From positions 186,001 to 250,000 of the forward strand of contig JAOEIQ010000003.1 of the NCBI GenBank assembly GCA_026162565.1: 64,000 nucleotides of DNA. The letters are read 5' to 3'. Of this stretch, positions 51,963 through 59,954 are shown piece after piece. Position numbers and translations under genes: made by a program. Position 1 is the first letter of the stretch, and every line of letters starts with the position of its first letter. The notes beneath the pieces were generated by a model. It did not search any database, was not told the origin of the DNA, and saw only the letters and a program-made list of their open reading frames with translations. The stretch comes from Flavobacteriaceae bacterium NBU2973 (GTDB taxonomy: Bacteria; Bacteroidota; Bacteroidia; Flavobacteriales; Flavobacteriaceae).

Positions 51963-53231
51963 ATGAAATCGGTTTTAAAAGTTTTAATCCTATTACTGTC
52001 TTTATCAATTTATTCTCAGACTAATACTGAAATTTTTTTATTTGATCTTTCAGTAACTAATGACAACTATAAGTTTACAAATGGCAAAAATATTTCTAAC
52101 AATGAAGGCTACGATAATCAACCATCGTTTGTGAATGATAATCAAATACTATTTTCTTCTACTAGAAATGGTCAAACAGACATTATAGATTATCGTTCAA
52201 ATTACGATTCTAAAACATGGATAAACTTTACGGAAGGTGGTGAATACACACCTTTAAAAATTCCGAATAAAAGAGCTGTTTCTGCCGTAAGATTAGATAA
52301 AGATGGTAAACAACGATTATATGCTTACAACTTAAGTAATGGTGAATCTACCGAACTCATCAAAGATTTAGTAGTTGCCTATTACACTTGGTATGATGAT
52401 AATACTATTGTGTCTGCAGTTATAGAAAATGATAGCTTAAACTTGTATGTTTCTAATTTAAAAGACCAATCCAATTATAGATACCAAAAAAATGTTGGAC
52501 GCTCGTTTCACAAAATACCTAACTCGCAATTAGTAAGCTATATTTCCAAAGAGAATAAGCAATGGACCATTAAATCGCTTAACCCAACATCTGGAGCTAC
52601 AAAAGTACTTGCTAATACCATTCCAGAAGTTGAAGATATGTGTTGGGTAATTAATGGTGACATACTTATGGGAAAAGGCAGTAAACTTTATAAACTTACT
52701 TTAAACAAGGATAATGATTGGAAAGAAATCGCAGACCTTTCAGAATATGGTATTACAAAAATATCTCGTATTACAACCAACTCCATTTCTAATAAATTAT
52801 TGGTAGCAGCAGATATTGGTGCAACAAGTAATACTACTCAAGATAATTCAAATACTTCTGATAACTCTAATACAACCAATACACAAACTTCTACTGAAAA
52901 GCCTTCAGAAGTTGAAGCTATTGTGCAAAGAAACTTGGATGCTTACAATGCCAGAGATATTGATGCTTTTATGAAAGACTATACAGACGATGTAAAATTG
53001 TATGCTTATCCAAATACTTTACGAACAGATGGTAAAGAAGCTATGCGAAAAAGTTATGCTTCTTGGTTTGAGCAAACCAAAGATTTAAGAGCCTTTATTA
53101 AAAAACGTATAGTTATTGGTAATAAAGTTATAGATGAAGAACAGGTAACCGCTAACGGACAAATTTTTAATGCAGTAGCTATTTATGAAGTGGAGAACGG
53201 AAAAATCACTAAAGTGACTTTTATTCAGTAA
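51963..53231 (+). CDS. Exported WD40/TolB-like propeller with C-terminal NTF2-like domain
   Basis: 422 aa from the ATG at 51963 (MKSVLKVLILLLSLSIYSQ, a signal peptide; an earlier ATG at 51894 would put 23 odd residues in front of it). Residues about 20-290 are PD40-type propeller blades (NQPSFVNDNQILFSSTRNGQ). An Asn/Thr/Ser-rich linker (about 293-312) follows, then an NTF2/SnoaL-like domain (VEAIVQRNLDAYNARDIDAF, 318-337, through to the end). The combination is uncommon; no function is known. Confidence 0.8.
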   Translation: MKSVLKVLILLLSLSIYSQTNTEIFLFDLSVTNDNYKFTNGKNISNNEGYDNQPSFVNDNQILFSSTRNGQTDIIDYRSNYDSKTWINFTEGGEYTPLKIPNKRAVSAVRLDKDGKQRLYAYNLSNGESTELIKDLVVAYYTWYDDNTIVSAVIENDSLNLYVSNLKDQSNYRYQKNVGRSFHKIPNSQLVSYISKENKQWTIKSLNPTSGATKVLANTIPEVEDMCWVINGDILMGKGSKLYKLTLNKDNDWKEIADLSEYGITKISRITTNSISNKLLVAADIGATSNTTQDNSNTSDNSNTTNTQTSTEKPSEVEAIVQRNLDAYNARDIDAFMKDYTDDVKLYAYPNTLRTDGKEAMRKSYASWFEQTKDLRAFIKKRIVIGNKVIDEEQVTANGQIFNAVAIYEVENGKITKVTFIQ

Positions 53232-53267
53232 ATATTGATGATTAAATTTTTTAGAAATATTAATAAT

Positions 53268-53357
53268 TGTCATTGCGAACAAAGCGTGGCAATCTTTTTA
53301 ATTGAAATTATAAATCAACAGATTACCACGACTTTTTCCAAAAGTCTCGTAATGACA
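53268..53357. repeat. Palindromic repeat of a second family
   Basis: TTGTCATTGCGA and GCGTGGCAATCT on the left face AGATTACCACG and TCGTAATGACAA on the right, a nested inverted repeat of about 90 nt with a central A+T loop. It resembles the widespread GTCATTGCGA...GCAATCT intergenic repeats of many bacteria. Confidence 0.8.
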
Positions 53358-53392
53358 ACTAAAATAGATTCCTGTTTTCACGAGAAATAAAA

Positions 53393-54133
53393 ATGATTAA
53401 AATCTTTAGACATATTCGTAAATCACTTTTAGAACAAAACAAAATGGGTAAATATTTTAAATATGCTTTTGGTGAAATCATCCTCGTTATGATTGGTATA
53501 CTCCTAGCCTTACAAGTTAATAACTGGAACAACAATCGCATAGAAGCCAATGAAGAGAAAGAAGTGATTACAAAACTTCATAATGACTTTTTAGAAAACA
53601 AGAAAAACCTGAATACTTATTTAGATGGGCTATCAATAAAAATGAACGCTCAAATAACATTAATGAACTTAATAGGAGCTTCAAAAGAAGAACTTTATAA
53701 ACATAATTTAGATAGTCTATTTTATGCTTCTTTTGGAGCTCCTGAAATTGCTTTTGCAGATAATACGATTAAAAACATTATGCAAAGTGGGAAGCTAAAT
53801 ATTTTAAAGAACAAAAAAATTACCGACTTACTGTATAAATGGAATACCTTATCTGAAATAAGAAAAACTCGCTTGGCCAAATTAGATGATTGGGTGAATA
53901 ATAATTATTTAATTTATCTACTTCCAAAAATTTCATTTAAAGAAATTGATGCACAAGGAAATTATAAATGGACAGGTAAATCTAAAATAAAACCTGATTA
54001 TTACCCTTTATTTCAAGAAATAGGATTTGAAAACTATTTAGATAATAGCCTTTGGTTTCAACAACAAGCTTTAGATCGCTGCTTGGAAACAAACAAACTT
54101 ATTGATGAGATCATAGAAGCAACAAAACCATAG
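53393..54133 (+). CDS. DUF6090 family protein
   Basis: 246 aa. The N-terminus is the DUF6090 signature: MIKIFRHIRKSLLEQNKMGK, then YAFGEIILVMIGILLALQVN with one membrane helix (about 25-44) and NNWNNNRIE. The remainder is helical and periplasmic. A flavobacterial family of unknown function, often in multicopy. Confidence 0.85.
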   Translation: MIKIFRHIRKSLLEQNKMGKYFKYAFGEIILVMIGILLALQVNNWNNNRIEANEEKEVITKLHNDFLENKKNLNTYLDGLSIKMNAQITLMNLIGASKEELYKHNLDSLFYASFGAPEIAFADNTIKNIMQSGKLNILKNKKITDLLYKWNTLSEIRKTRLAKLDDWVNNNYLIYLLPKISFKEIDAQGNYKWTGKSKIKPDYYPLFQEIGFENYLDNSLWFQQQALDRCLETNKLIDEIIEATKP

Positions 54134-54140
54134 GTAATAT

Positions 54141-54163
54141 CTGTTCGAGCACAATCGAAAACT
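54141..54163. repeat. Degenerate arm of the palindromic repeat family
   Basis: CTGTTCGAGCACAATCGAAA matches the arm CTGTTCGAGCGGAGTCGAGA of the element at 10269-10345 with decay in the centre; the partner arm is missing. Confidence 0.55.
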
Positions 54164-54186
54164 ATTTAAAACAAATTATTGAAATC

Positions 54187-54660
54187 ATGAAAGCACTAAT
54201 ACTCACTTATTGTTTGCTTATGTTAAGCTTTTCTTGCCAAGCACAAAAAGACATCAAACTAGAACCAAAACTCGAAAATATTGCTTGGATTGCTGGTAAT
54301 TGGAAAGGAGAAGCCTTTGGTGGGCAAACAGAAGAAAACTGGAGCGAACCCTCTGCTGGTTCTATGATGGCAACTTTTAAACTCATTAACGATGGTAAAG
54401 TAACCTTCTATGAAATAGAAATTATTCGAGAAATAGAAAATAGCCTTGTTCTACAACTCAAACATTTTGCTAATGACTTAAAAGGTTGGGAAACAAAAGA
54501 TGAAACCGTTGATTTTCCTTTAGTGGAAATAACAGAAAATAAAGTCGTGTTCGAAGGCATGACATTCGAAAAAATTTCTGAAAATGAAATGAATGTCTAT
54601 GTCGATATCAAAGACAATGATAAGGTTGAAACTGTAAAATTTAATTATAAAAAGCAATAA
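54187..54660 (+). CDS. DUF6265 family exported protein
   Basis: 157 aa. Signal peptide or lipobox region (SFSCQAQ; Cys17 could be lipidated). WIAGNWKGEAFGGQTEENWS (34-53) and SAGSMMATFKLINDGKVTFY are the DUF6265 motifs, an eight-to-ten-stranded lipocalin-like barrel by family knowledge. Function unknown. Confidence 0.83.
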   Translation: MKALILTYCLLMLSFSCQAQKDIKLEPKLENIAWIAGNWKGEAFGGQTEENWSEPSAGSMMATFKLINDGKVTFYEIEIIREIENSLVLQLKHFANDLKGWETKDETVDFPLVEITENKVVFEGMTFEKISENEMNVYVDIKDNDKVETVKFNYKKQ

Positions 54661-54670
54661 AAAAATCGCC

Positions 54671-54691
54671 ATTCTGAACTTATTTCAGAAT
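54671..54691. repeat. Short hairpin repeat
   Basis: ATTCTGAA, CTTAT, TTCAGAAT: inverted repeat of the CATTCTGAAC...TTCAGAATCTCA kind common between flavobacterial genes. Possibly a weak terminator. Confidence 0.6.
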
Positions 54692-54716
54692 CTCATAAAC
54701 TAATTACAAATAAAAA

Positions 54717-56075
54717 ATGAAACATTTAATTAATACAATAGTTATAAGCCTTGTAACTTTTATCTCTTACTCTCAAACAGACACTAAAATATACGATATC
54801 ATTGATGCTGTTTCAGAAGAACGCTTAAAAAAAGATGTTAAAACATTAGCAGACTTTGGCACAAGACATAGTTTGAGCGATACTATTTCTGATACAAGAG
54901 GTATTGGAGCAGCAAGACGTTGGATAAAATCTGAATTTGATAACATATCTAAAGATTGTAATAATTGCCTAGAGGTTTTTTACCAGAAAGATTTGGTTGA
55001 AAAAAGTAATGAGCCTTTTGCGCGTATTTTTAGAGATGTTTGGGTCGTTAATGTCGTTGCCATACAACGTGGTACTAAATATCCAAATCGATTTATAATT
55101 ATGAGTGGAGATATTGATTCTCGTATTAGTGATCCTAATAATTTTACAGATGATTCTCCAGGTGCTAATGATAATGCGACAGGAATGGCAGGAGCACTAG
55201 AAGCAGCTCGTGTTTTGTCTAAATACGAATTTGAAAGTAGTATTATTTATGTTGGACTTTCTGGCGAAGAACAAGGCTTATATGGTGGAAAAGGCCTAGC
55301 GAATTATGCTAAAGAAAATAATTGGGATATTATTGGTGTACTGAATAACGATATGATAGGAAATATAGAAGGTGTTGATGGTGTGATCGACAATCGAACT
55401 TTTAGAATTTTCTCTGAACCTATTACAACCGCAGAAACAGATCCTAAAAAATTAGCAAGGCAAGCAAGATTGCGTCGTTTTTATGGAGGGGAAGTCGATG
55501 GTATTTCTCGTCAGTTAGCGCGATATGTTCACAAAACAACTAAAACCTATATGCCAGAAATGAATCCTATGATGGTCTATCGTTTAGATAGATTTGGTCG
55601 TGGTGGTCATCATAGACCATTTAACGATGCTGGATTTGCTGGAATACGTATAATGGAAGCGCATGAAAATTACACTCAACAACATCAGGATATTCGAACT
55701 GAAAACGGAATAAATTATGGGGATACTTTTGAGCATGTTAACTTTCCATATGCCAAAAAACTAACTGCAGTAAATGCTATTAATATGGCTAGTTTAGCTT
55801 CTGCTCCTCCGCCACCTAAAAATTTGGCTATTGGTGGTATTGTAGAACCATCTGTTAAATTTAAATGGGATAAAGTAGATAGCGCAATTGGCTACAAAAT
55901 TTATTGGCGAGATACTACCTCACCTACTTGGGATAATAGTAGATATGTTGGTGATGTCACTGAATTTACTCTAGATGGAATAGTCATAGACAATTTCTTT
56001 TTTGGTGTGGCATCGGTAGGAAAAGATGGCCATGAAAGTCTTGTAGTGTTTCCTAATAGTATTTTAAGAAATTGA
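54717..56075 (+). CDS. Exported M28 family zinc peptidase
   Basis: 452 aa. Signal peptide 1-19 (SYSQ). M28 aminopeptidase core with zinc ligand D152 in SPGANDNATG, catalytic/zinc pair E184-E185 in LSGEEQGLYGG, D212 in LNNDMIG and a late His in GRGGHHRPFNDAG. A fibronectin III-like module (about 365-445, FKWDKVDSAIGYKIYWRDTT) follows. No T9SS tag, so probably periplasmic or outer-membrane associated. It overlaps the next start codon by one base. Confidence 0.9.
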   Translation: MKHLINTIVISLVTFISYSQTDTKIYDIIDAVSEERLKKDVKTLADFGTRHSLSDTISDTRGIGAARRWIKSEFDNISKDCNNCLEVFYQKDLVEKSNEPFARIFRDVWVVNVVAIQRGTKYPNRFIIMSGDIDSRISDPNNFTDDSPGANDNATGMAGALEAARVLSKYEFESSIIYVGLSGEEQGLYGGKGLANYAKENNWDIIGVLNNDMIGNIEGVDGVIDNRTFRIFSEPITTAETDPKKLARQARLRRFYGGEVDGISRQLARYVHKTTKTYMPEMNPMMVYRLDRFGRGGHHRPFNDAGFAGIRIMEAHENYTQQHQDIRTENGINYGDTFEHVNFPYAKKLTAVNAINMASLASAPPPPKNLAIGGIVEPSVKFKWDKVDSAIGYKIYWRDTTSPTWDNSRYVGDVTEFTLDGIVIDNFFFGVASVGKDGHESLVVFPNSILRN

Positions 56076-56650
56076 TGAAAAGCCTAGAGGAATTATACTT
56101 CCCAAGAGATACCGATTTTTATGATTGGTTATTAGCAAATCATGATACATCAAAAGGAGTACATCTTATTTTTTATAAGCTAGAAACTGGAGTACCAACC
56201 ATGCGTTGGGAAGAAGCAGTTAGAGTTGCGCTATGTTTCGGTTGGATAGATTCTACAGTAAAAAGTTTAGGTAATGGCAAGCGCAAACAATACTTCTGCC
56301 CTAGAAATCCAAAAGGTGTTTGGAGTGCTGTTAATAAAAAACATATTAAAGAACTAGAATCTCTAGGTCTAATTCAAGATGCAGGATATAAAATGATAGA
56401 AGTTGCAAAAGCAAATGGTATGTGGACCTACATGGACGATGTTGAAAATGGTGTCATTCCTGAAGATTTGCAAAATGCCTTTGATGCTAATAGTATAGCT
56501 TTTGAAAACTATCAGAATTTTTCCAGAGGGTATAGAAAAAGTTATTTATCGTGGTTGCATGCTGCTAAACTTGAAGCAACTAGACAAAAACGCATTACTG
56601 AAATTATTAAACTTTGCGAAGCAAATATAAAATCAAGAGATGCCTGGTAA
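56075..56650 (+). CDS. YdeI/OmpD-associated family protein (short form)
   Basis: 191 aa from the ATG at 56075 (it overlaps the peptidase stop by one base; a TTG one codon earlier is also open). Motifs: DTDFYDWLLANHDTSKGVHL, WEEAVRVALCFGWIDSTVKS, RKQYFCPRNPKGVWSAVNKK and the C-terminal YKKSYLSWLHAAK-like YRKSYLSWLHAAKLEATRQK, all characteristic of YdeI-like (bacteriocin-protection) proteins. Its role is unclear. The next YdeI-type gene overlaps it by 11 nt. Confidence 0.88.
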   Translation: MKSLEELYFPRDTDFYDWLLANHDTSKGVHLIFYKLETGVPTMRWEEAVRVALCFGWIDSTVKSLGNGKRKQYFCPRNPKGVWSAVNKKHIKELESLGLIQDAGYKMIEVAKANGMWTYMDDVENGVIPEDLQNAFDANSIAFENYQNFSRGYRKSYLSWLHAAKLEATRQKRITEIIKLCEANIKSRDAW

Positions 56651-57140
56651 ATTAAAAAGTAAAGTTTTTGAAGTTGGTTTGTTAGATAAGTATCAACTAT
56701 ATATACCCAATGAAATTTTTCAACCATTTGCTGATGCTAAACAGTCTCGTGTTAAAATAATAGCTACTAATTCATCAAAATCTATTGAATTTTATGCAGC
56801 TGTAAAAAGAGATAAAAATACAGATGATTACAAATTCATGTTCAGCAAAGAAAAGCAAAAACAATTAGGATTAGATTTAAACGACTATTTTGAATTGCAA
56901 CTGTTTGAAGATACTTCCAAATATGGCGTTGATATGCCAGAAGAATTGGAGGCCGTTTTATTGAGCGATTATGATGCTTACCAAATCTTTGAATCACTAA
57001 CTAAAGGCAGACAGCGAAGCATTATCTATGGCATTATAAGAATAAAAAAATCGCAATCTAAAATAGATAAAGCATTGCAAGTTTGTGAGAATTTAAAACG
57101 TGGCATTACAAATCCTATGGATTTATTTAAAACAAACTAA
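56640..57140 (+). CDS. YdeI/OmpD-associated protein with DUF1905-like N-terminus
   Basis: 166 aa. N-terminal beta domain of the DUF1905 kind (YQLYIPNEIFQPFAD, then KSIEFYAAVKRDKNTDDYKF) and a C-terminal YdeI helix pair (DMPEELEAVLLSDYDAYQIF, LTKGRQRSIIYGIIRIKKS). It shares the C-terminal family with the gene it overlaps (11 nt), so the two act as a pair. Function unknown. Confidence 0.82.
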   Translation: MPGKLKSKVFEVGLLDKYQLYIPNEIFQPFADAKQSRVKIIATNSSKSIEFYAAVKRDKNTDDYKFMFSKEKQKQLGLDLNDYFELQLFEDTSKYGVDMPEELEAVLLSDYDAYQIFESLTKGRQRSIIYGIIRIKKSQSKIDKALQVCENLKRGITNPMDLFKTN

Positions 57141-58619
57141 TTACAAACCACTTATGTAACTTCCGTAAGGATCTTTAAACTGAATACCTTCAGTAAACCT
57201 GTACTTACTTAACTGCTTATTTTCTGCTAAAGCCCATAATATAAACTCTTTAACAAAGTAAGAGTCCTGTTTATGTAATTTAGGTTGTTGTTGTCCTAAT
57301 AAATCATCTAATGGTGAGATAGCATCTAACATCTGTTGGTATTCTTTATCTCGTAAATCATCTAATAATTCGAAACCATCTTTTTGATTAAAAAACCAAG
57401 ATATAATATCATCGTATGGAGTTTCTTCATCTTGCTTTCGTAGTTTTTCAATTTTAGGAAAGTAAGCTTCAAATAAATTTTTCACAGCATTACCAATTAA
57501 ATTATAAGCTACTTGTGCAGCACCCTCTTGCTCTCCTTCATAAACCAATTCTACTTTTCCTGTTATCGCAGGAATAATACCAACAAAATCACTTAATCGT
57601 ACAGATGTATTAGCTTCTTTATTCACTAAAGCTCTTCGTTCTGCAGTACTTAACAGGTTTTCATAAGCAGAAATACTCAATCGTGCACTTACACCACTCT
57701 TCACATCCACAAGTTCACTTTCTCGCGCTTCAAAAACAATTTGTTCTAATAAGTCTTTAGCTAATTCCGGAACATAAATTGTATCATTTTGAATTGATTT
57801 TGCTTCTTGTTGCGTTATAATTTTAGCTGTTTCTATATCTTTAGGATAATGTGTTAATATTTGCGACCCTATTCTATCTTTCAAAGGTGTAACGATACTA
57901 CCTCTATTTGTATAATCCTCTGGGTTAGCAGTAAATATAAATTGCATATCTAAAGGTAGTCGTAACTTAAATCCACGAATTTGAATATCACCTTCTTGAA
58001 GAATATTAAATAATGCCACCTGAATTCTAGCTTGTAAGTCTGGTAATTCGTTAATAACAAAAATACAACGGTTAGCTCTAGGTATCATTCCATAATGAAT
58101 AACTCGATCGTCTGCATAACTCAATTTTAAATTGGCAGCTTTTATAGGATCTACATCACCAATAATATCAGCAACAGTTACATCTGGTGTCGCTAATTTT
58201 TCTGCAAAACGCTCACTTCTATGTAGCCACGAAATTGGTGTGTTATCGCCTTTCTGATTAATACATTCAACAGCAAATCTAGAAATTGGATTAAAAGGAT
58301 CATCATTAATTTCAGAACCTTCAACTACAGGAATATAGTCATCTAAAAGGTTGAGCATCAATCGAGCTAAACGTGTTTTTGCTTGTCCTCGTAATCCAAG
58401 TAGATTTATATTATGTCTGGATAGAATAGCACGTTCAAGCTCTGGAATAACAGTATTCTCGTATCCATGTACGCCTTCAAAAGTGGTCTCTTTATTCTTC
58501 AATTTTTGAATTAAATTATCTCTCAATTCATCTTTAATAGATTTTGACTGATAGCCAACTTTCTTTAATTCACCGAGTGTATTCATTTGCTCTATTTTCA
58601 TATCTTTTTTTTGAGACAT
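57141..58619 (-). CDS. MoxR-type AAA+ ATPase (magnesium-chelatase-like)
   Basis: 492 aa. Walker A GLRGQAKT (75-82), Walker B CIFVINELPDL (near 193-203), sensor 1 FIFTANPED and arginine finger region LKDRIGSQI. The MoxR/ChlI group works as a chaperone with a VWA partner, in this case the gene just upstream. The longest start is given (58619); the first codons ATGTCTC lie in a palindromic repeat (58616-58641), so the ancestral start is more likely Met7 (58601, MKIEQMNTLGELKK), which has an A-rich leader. Confidence 0.88.
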   Translation of the reverse strand: MSQKKDMKIEQMNTLGELKKVGYQSKSIKDELRDNLIQKLKNKETTFEGVHGYENTVIPELERAILSRHNINLLGLRGQAKTRLARLMLNLLDDYIPVVEGSEINDDPFNPISRFAVECINQKGDNTPISWLHRSERFAEKLATPDVTVADIIGDVDPIKAANLKLSYADDRVIHYGMIPRANRCIFVINELPDLQARIQVALFNILQEGDIQIRGFKLRLPLDMQFIFTANPEDYTNRGSIVTPLKDRIGSQILTHYPKDIETAKIITQQEAKSIQNDTIYVPELAKDLLEQIVFEARESELVDVKSGVSARLSISAYENLLSTAERRALVNKEANTSVRLSDFVGIIPAITGKVELVYEGEQEGAAQVAYNLIGNAVKNLFEAYFPKIEKLRKQDEETPYDDIISWFFNQKDGFELLDDLRDKEYQQMLDAISPLDDLLGQQQPKLHKQDSYFVKEFILWALAENKQLSKYRFTEGIQFKDPYGSYISGL

Positions 58620-58641
58620 CGCGACTCCGCTCGATGTGACA
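58616..58641. repeat. Palindromic repeat remnant across the MoxR start codon
   Basis: Between the VWA and MoxR genes: CATCGCGACTCCGCTCGATG flanked by GA and TGAC. It contains the repeat core GACTCCGCTCGA and covers the first ATG of the MoxR gene. Confidence 0.75.
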
Positions 58642-58679
58642 GAATAACTTCTGACTTCAAACTTCGTCTTTAGCCTTAT

Positions 58680-59837
58680 TTAACCTTTAATTCTTTTTTT
58701 TCTATTTGTTTCATAATCCTCAAATATCATTTCGCCTAAACCTTTTATGCCTGTATAAAATGCTTTACCTTGATTAGCTTGAGTAAACTCTCTAACAAAA
58801 CGCATTAAGTAATTATCTTGAGCTATCATAAAAGTAGTTATAGGAATATGCAATTTTCTAGCTTGTTGTGCCATTGCATAGCACTTGTTAACTATATATG
58901 GATCTAAACCATTACTATTTTTATAGTATTGACCATCTGGTAAACGCAAGCAACTTGGTTTACCATCAGTAATCATAAAAATTTGTTTGTTAGTATTTCG
59001 TTTACGTCTCAACATATCTAGAGCCAATTGTAAACCAGCAACTGTATTTGTATGATAAGGACCAACCTTTAAATAAGGTAATTTTTTAATAGTAATAGGC
59101 CAAGCATCATTTCCAAAAACTAAAATATCTAATGTATCTTTTGGATAACGCGTTGTAATCAATTCTGCTAAAGCCATCGCCACTTTTTTGGCTGGAGTAA
59201 TACGATCTTCACCATATAAAATCATACTGTGGCTAATATCAATCATTAATACAGTACTCATTTGTGATTTATGTAGTGTATTCTCAACTACTAAATCATC
59301 TTCGGTTAAACTAAAATCACCAATACCATTATTAATTTGAGCGTTTCTCAAACTTTCAGTTATTGAAACCTTATCTAGTGAATCACCAAAACGATACTTT
59401 CTATATTCACCTGTATGCTCATCACCTACTCCAGATTGTTTACTTTTATGATTGCCAGAACCACTTCGTTTAATCTTACCGAATATTTGATCTAAAGCTT
59501 GCTTTCTGATGGCACGTTCGCTTTTTTCTGTAATTACTAATCGTCCTCCTCGTCCTTCTCCATCTTTATCATTACCTTCTCCATCAATATCTATCTCTTC
59601 ACGTATATAGCCTTTATCTTTTAAATCATTAATAAAATCAACTATCGTGTAATCTGGAGTTGTAAGTTCATATTCTTTATCTAGCTGACGTAACCAATCA
59701 ATGGCCTCATCAAAATCACCAGAAGTGTGCGTGATAAGCTCTTTGAAAATTTCAAATAATTTTTCAAAAGGGGATTGATTTGGTGATTCGTATGTTTTAA
59801 AAACAAAGCCCTTCTTGTAAGTTTCCTTTTTTTTCAT
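58680..59837 (-). CDS. VWA domain protein, partner of the MoxR ATPase
   Basis: 385 aa. Acidic Gly-rich linker (about 83-98), then a von Willebrand A domain with a complete MIDAS: D200, S202 and S204 in DISHS, T263 in YHTNT, and D291 in MITDGK. Typical of the MoxR-associated VWA (YehP/CoxE-like) proteins. It precedes the ATPase gene by 60 nt; the gap holds the palindromic repeat. The pair probably acts as a metal-insertion or complex-assembly chaperone; target unknown. Confidence 0.88.
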   Translation of the reverse strand: MKKKETYKKGFVFKTYESPNQSPFEKLFEIFKELITHTSGDFDEAIDWLRQLDKEYELTTPDYTIVDFINDLKDKGYIREEIDIDGEGNDKDGEGRGGRLVITEKSERAIRKQALDQIFGKIKRSGSGNHKSKQSGVGDEHTGEYRKYRFGDSLDKVSITESLRNAQINNGIGDFSLTEDDLVVENTLHKSQMSTVLMIDISHSMILYGEDRITPAKKVAMALAELITTRYPKDTLDILVFGNDAWPITIKKLPYLKVGPYHTNTVAGLQLALDMLRRKRNTNKQIFMITDGKPSCLRLPDGQYYKNSNGLDPYIVNKCYAMAQQARKLHIPITTFMIAQDNYLMRFVREFTQANQGKAFYTGIKGLGEMIFEDYETNRKKRIKG

Positions 59838-59954
59838 AGCACTATAAAAATACGATAATTTGAAGAATTAAATTTAATTCGTTAACATGTATTTATGATT
59901 TACAAAGCTCCTTTTTCACTAACTTTAGCTTTTAAAATTTAACCAACCTTAAAC

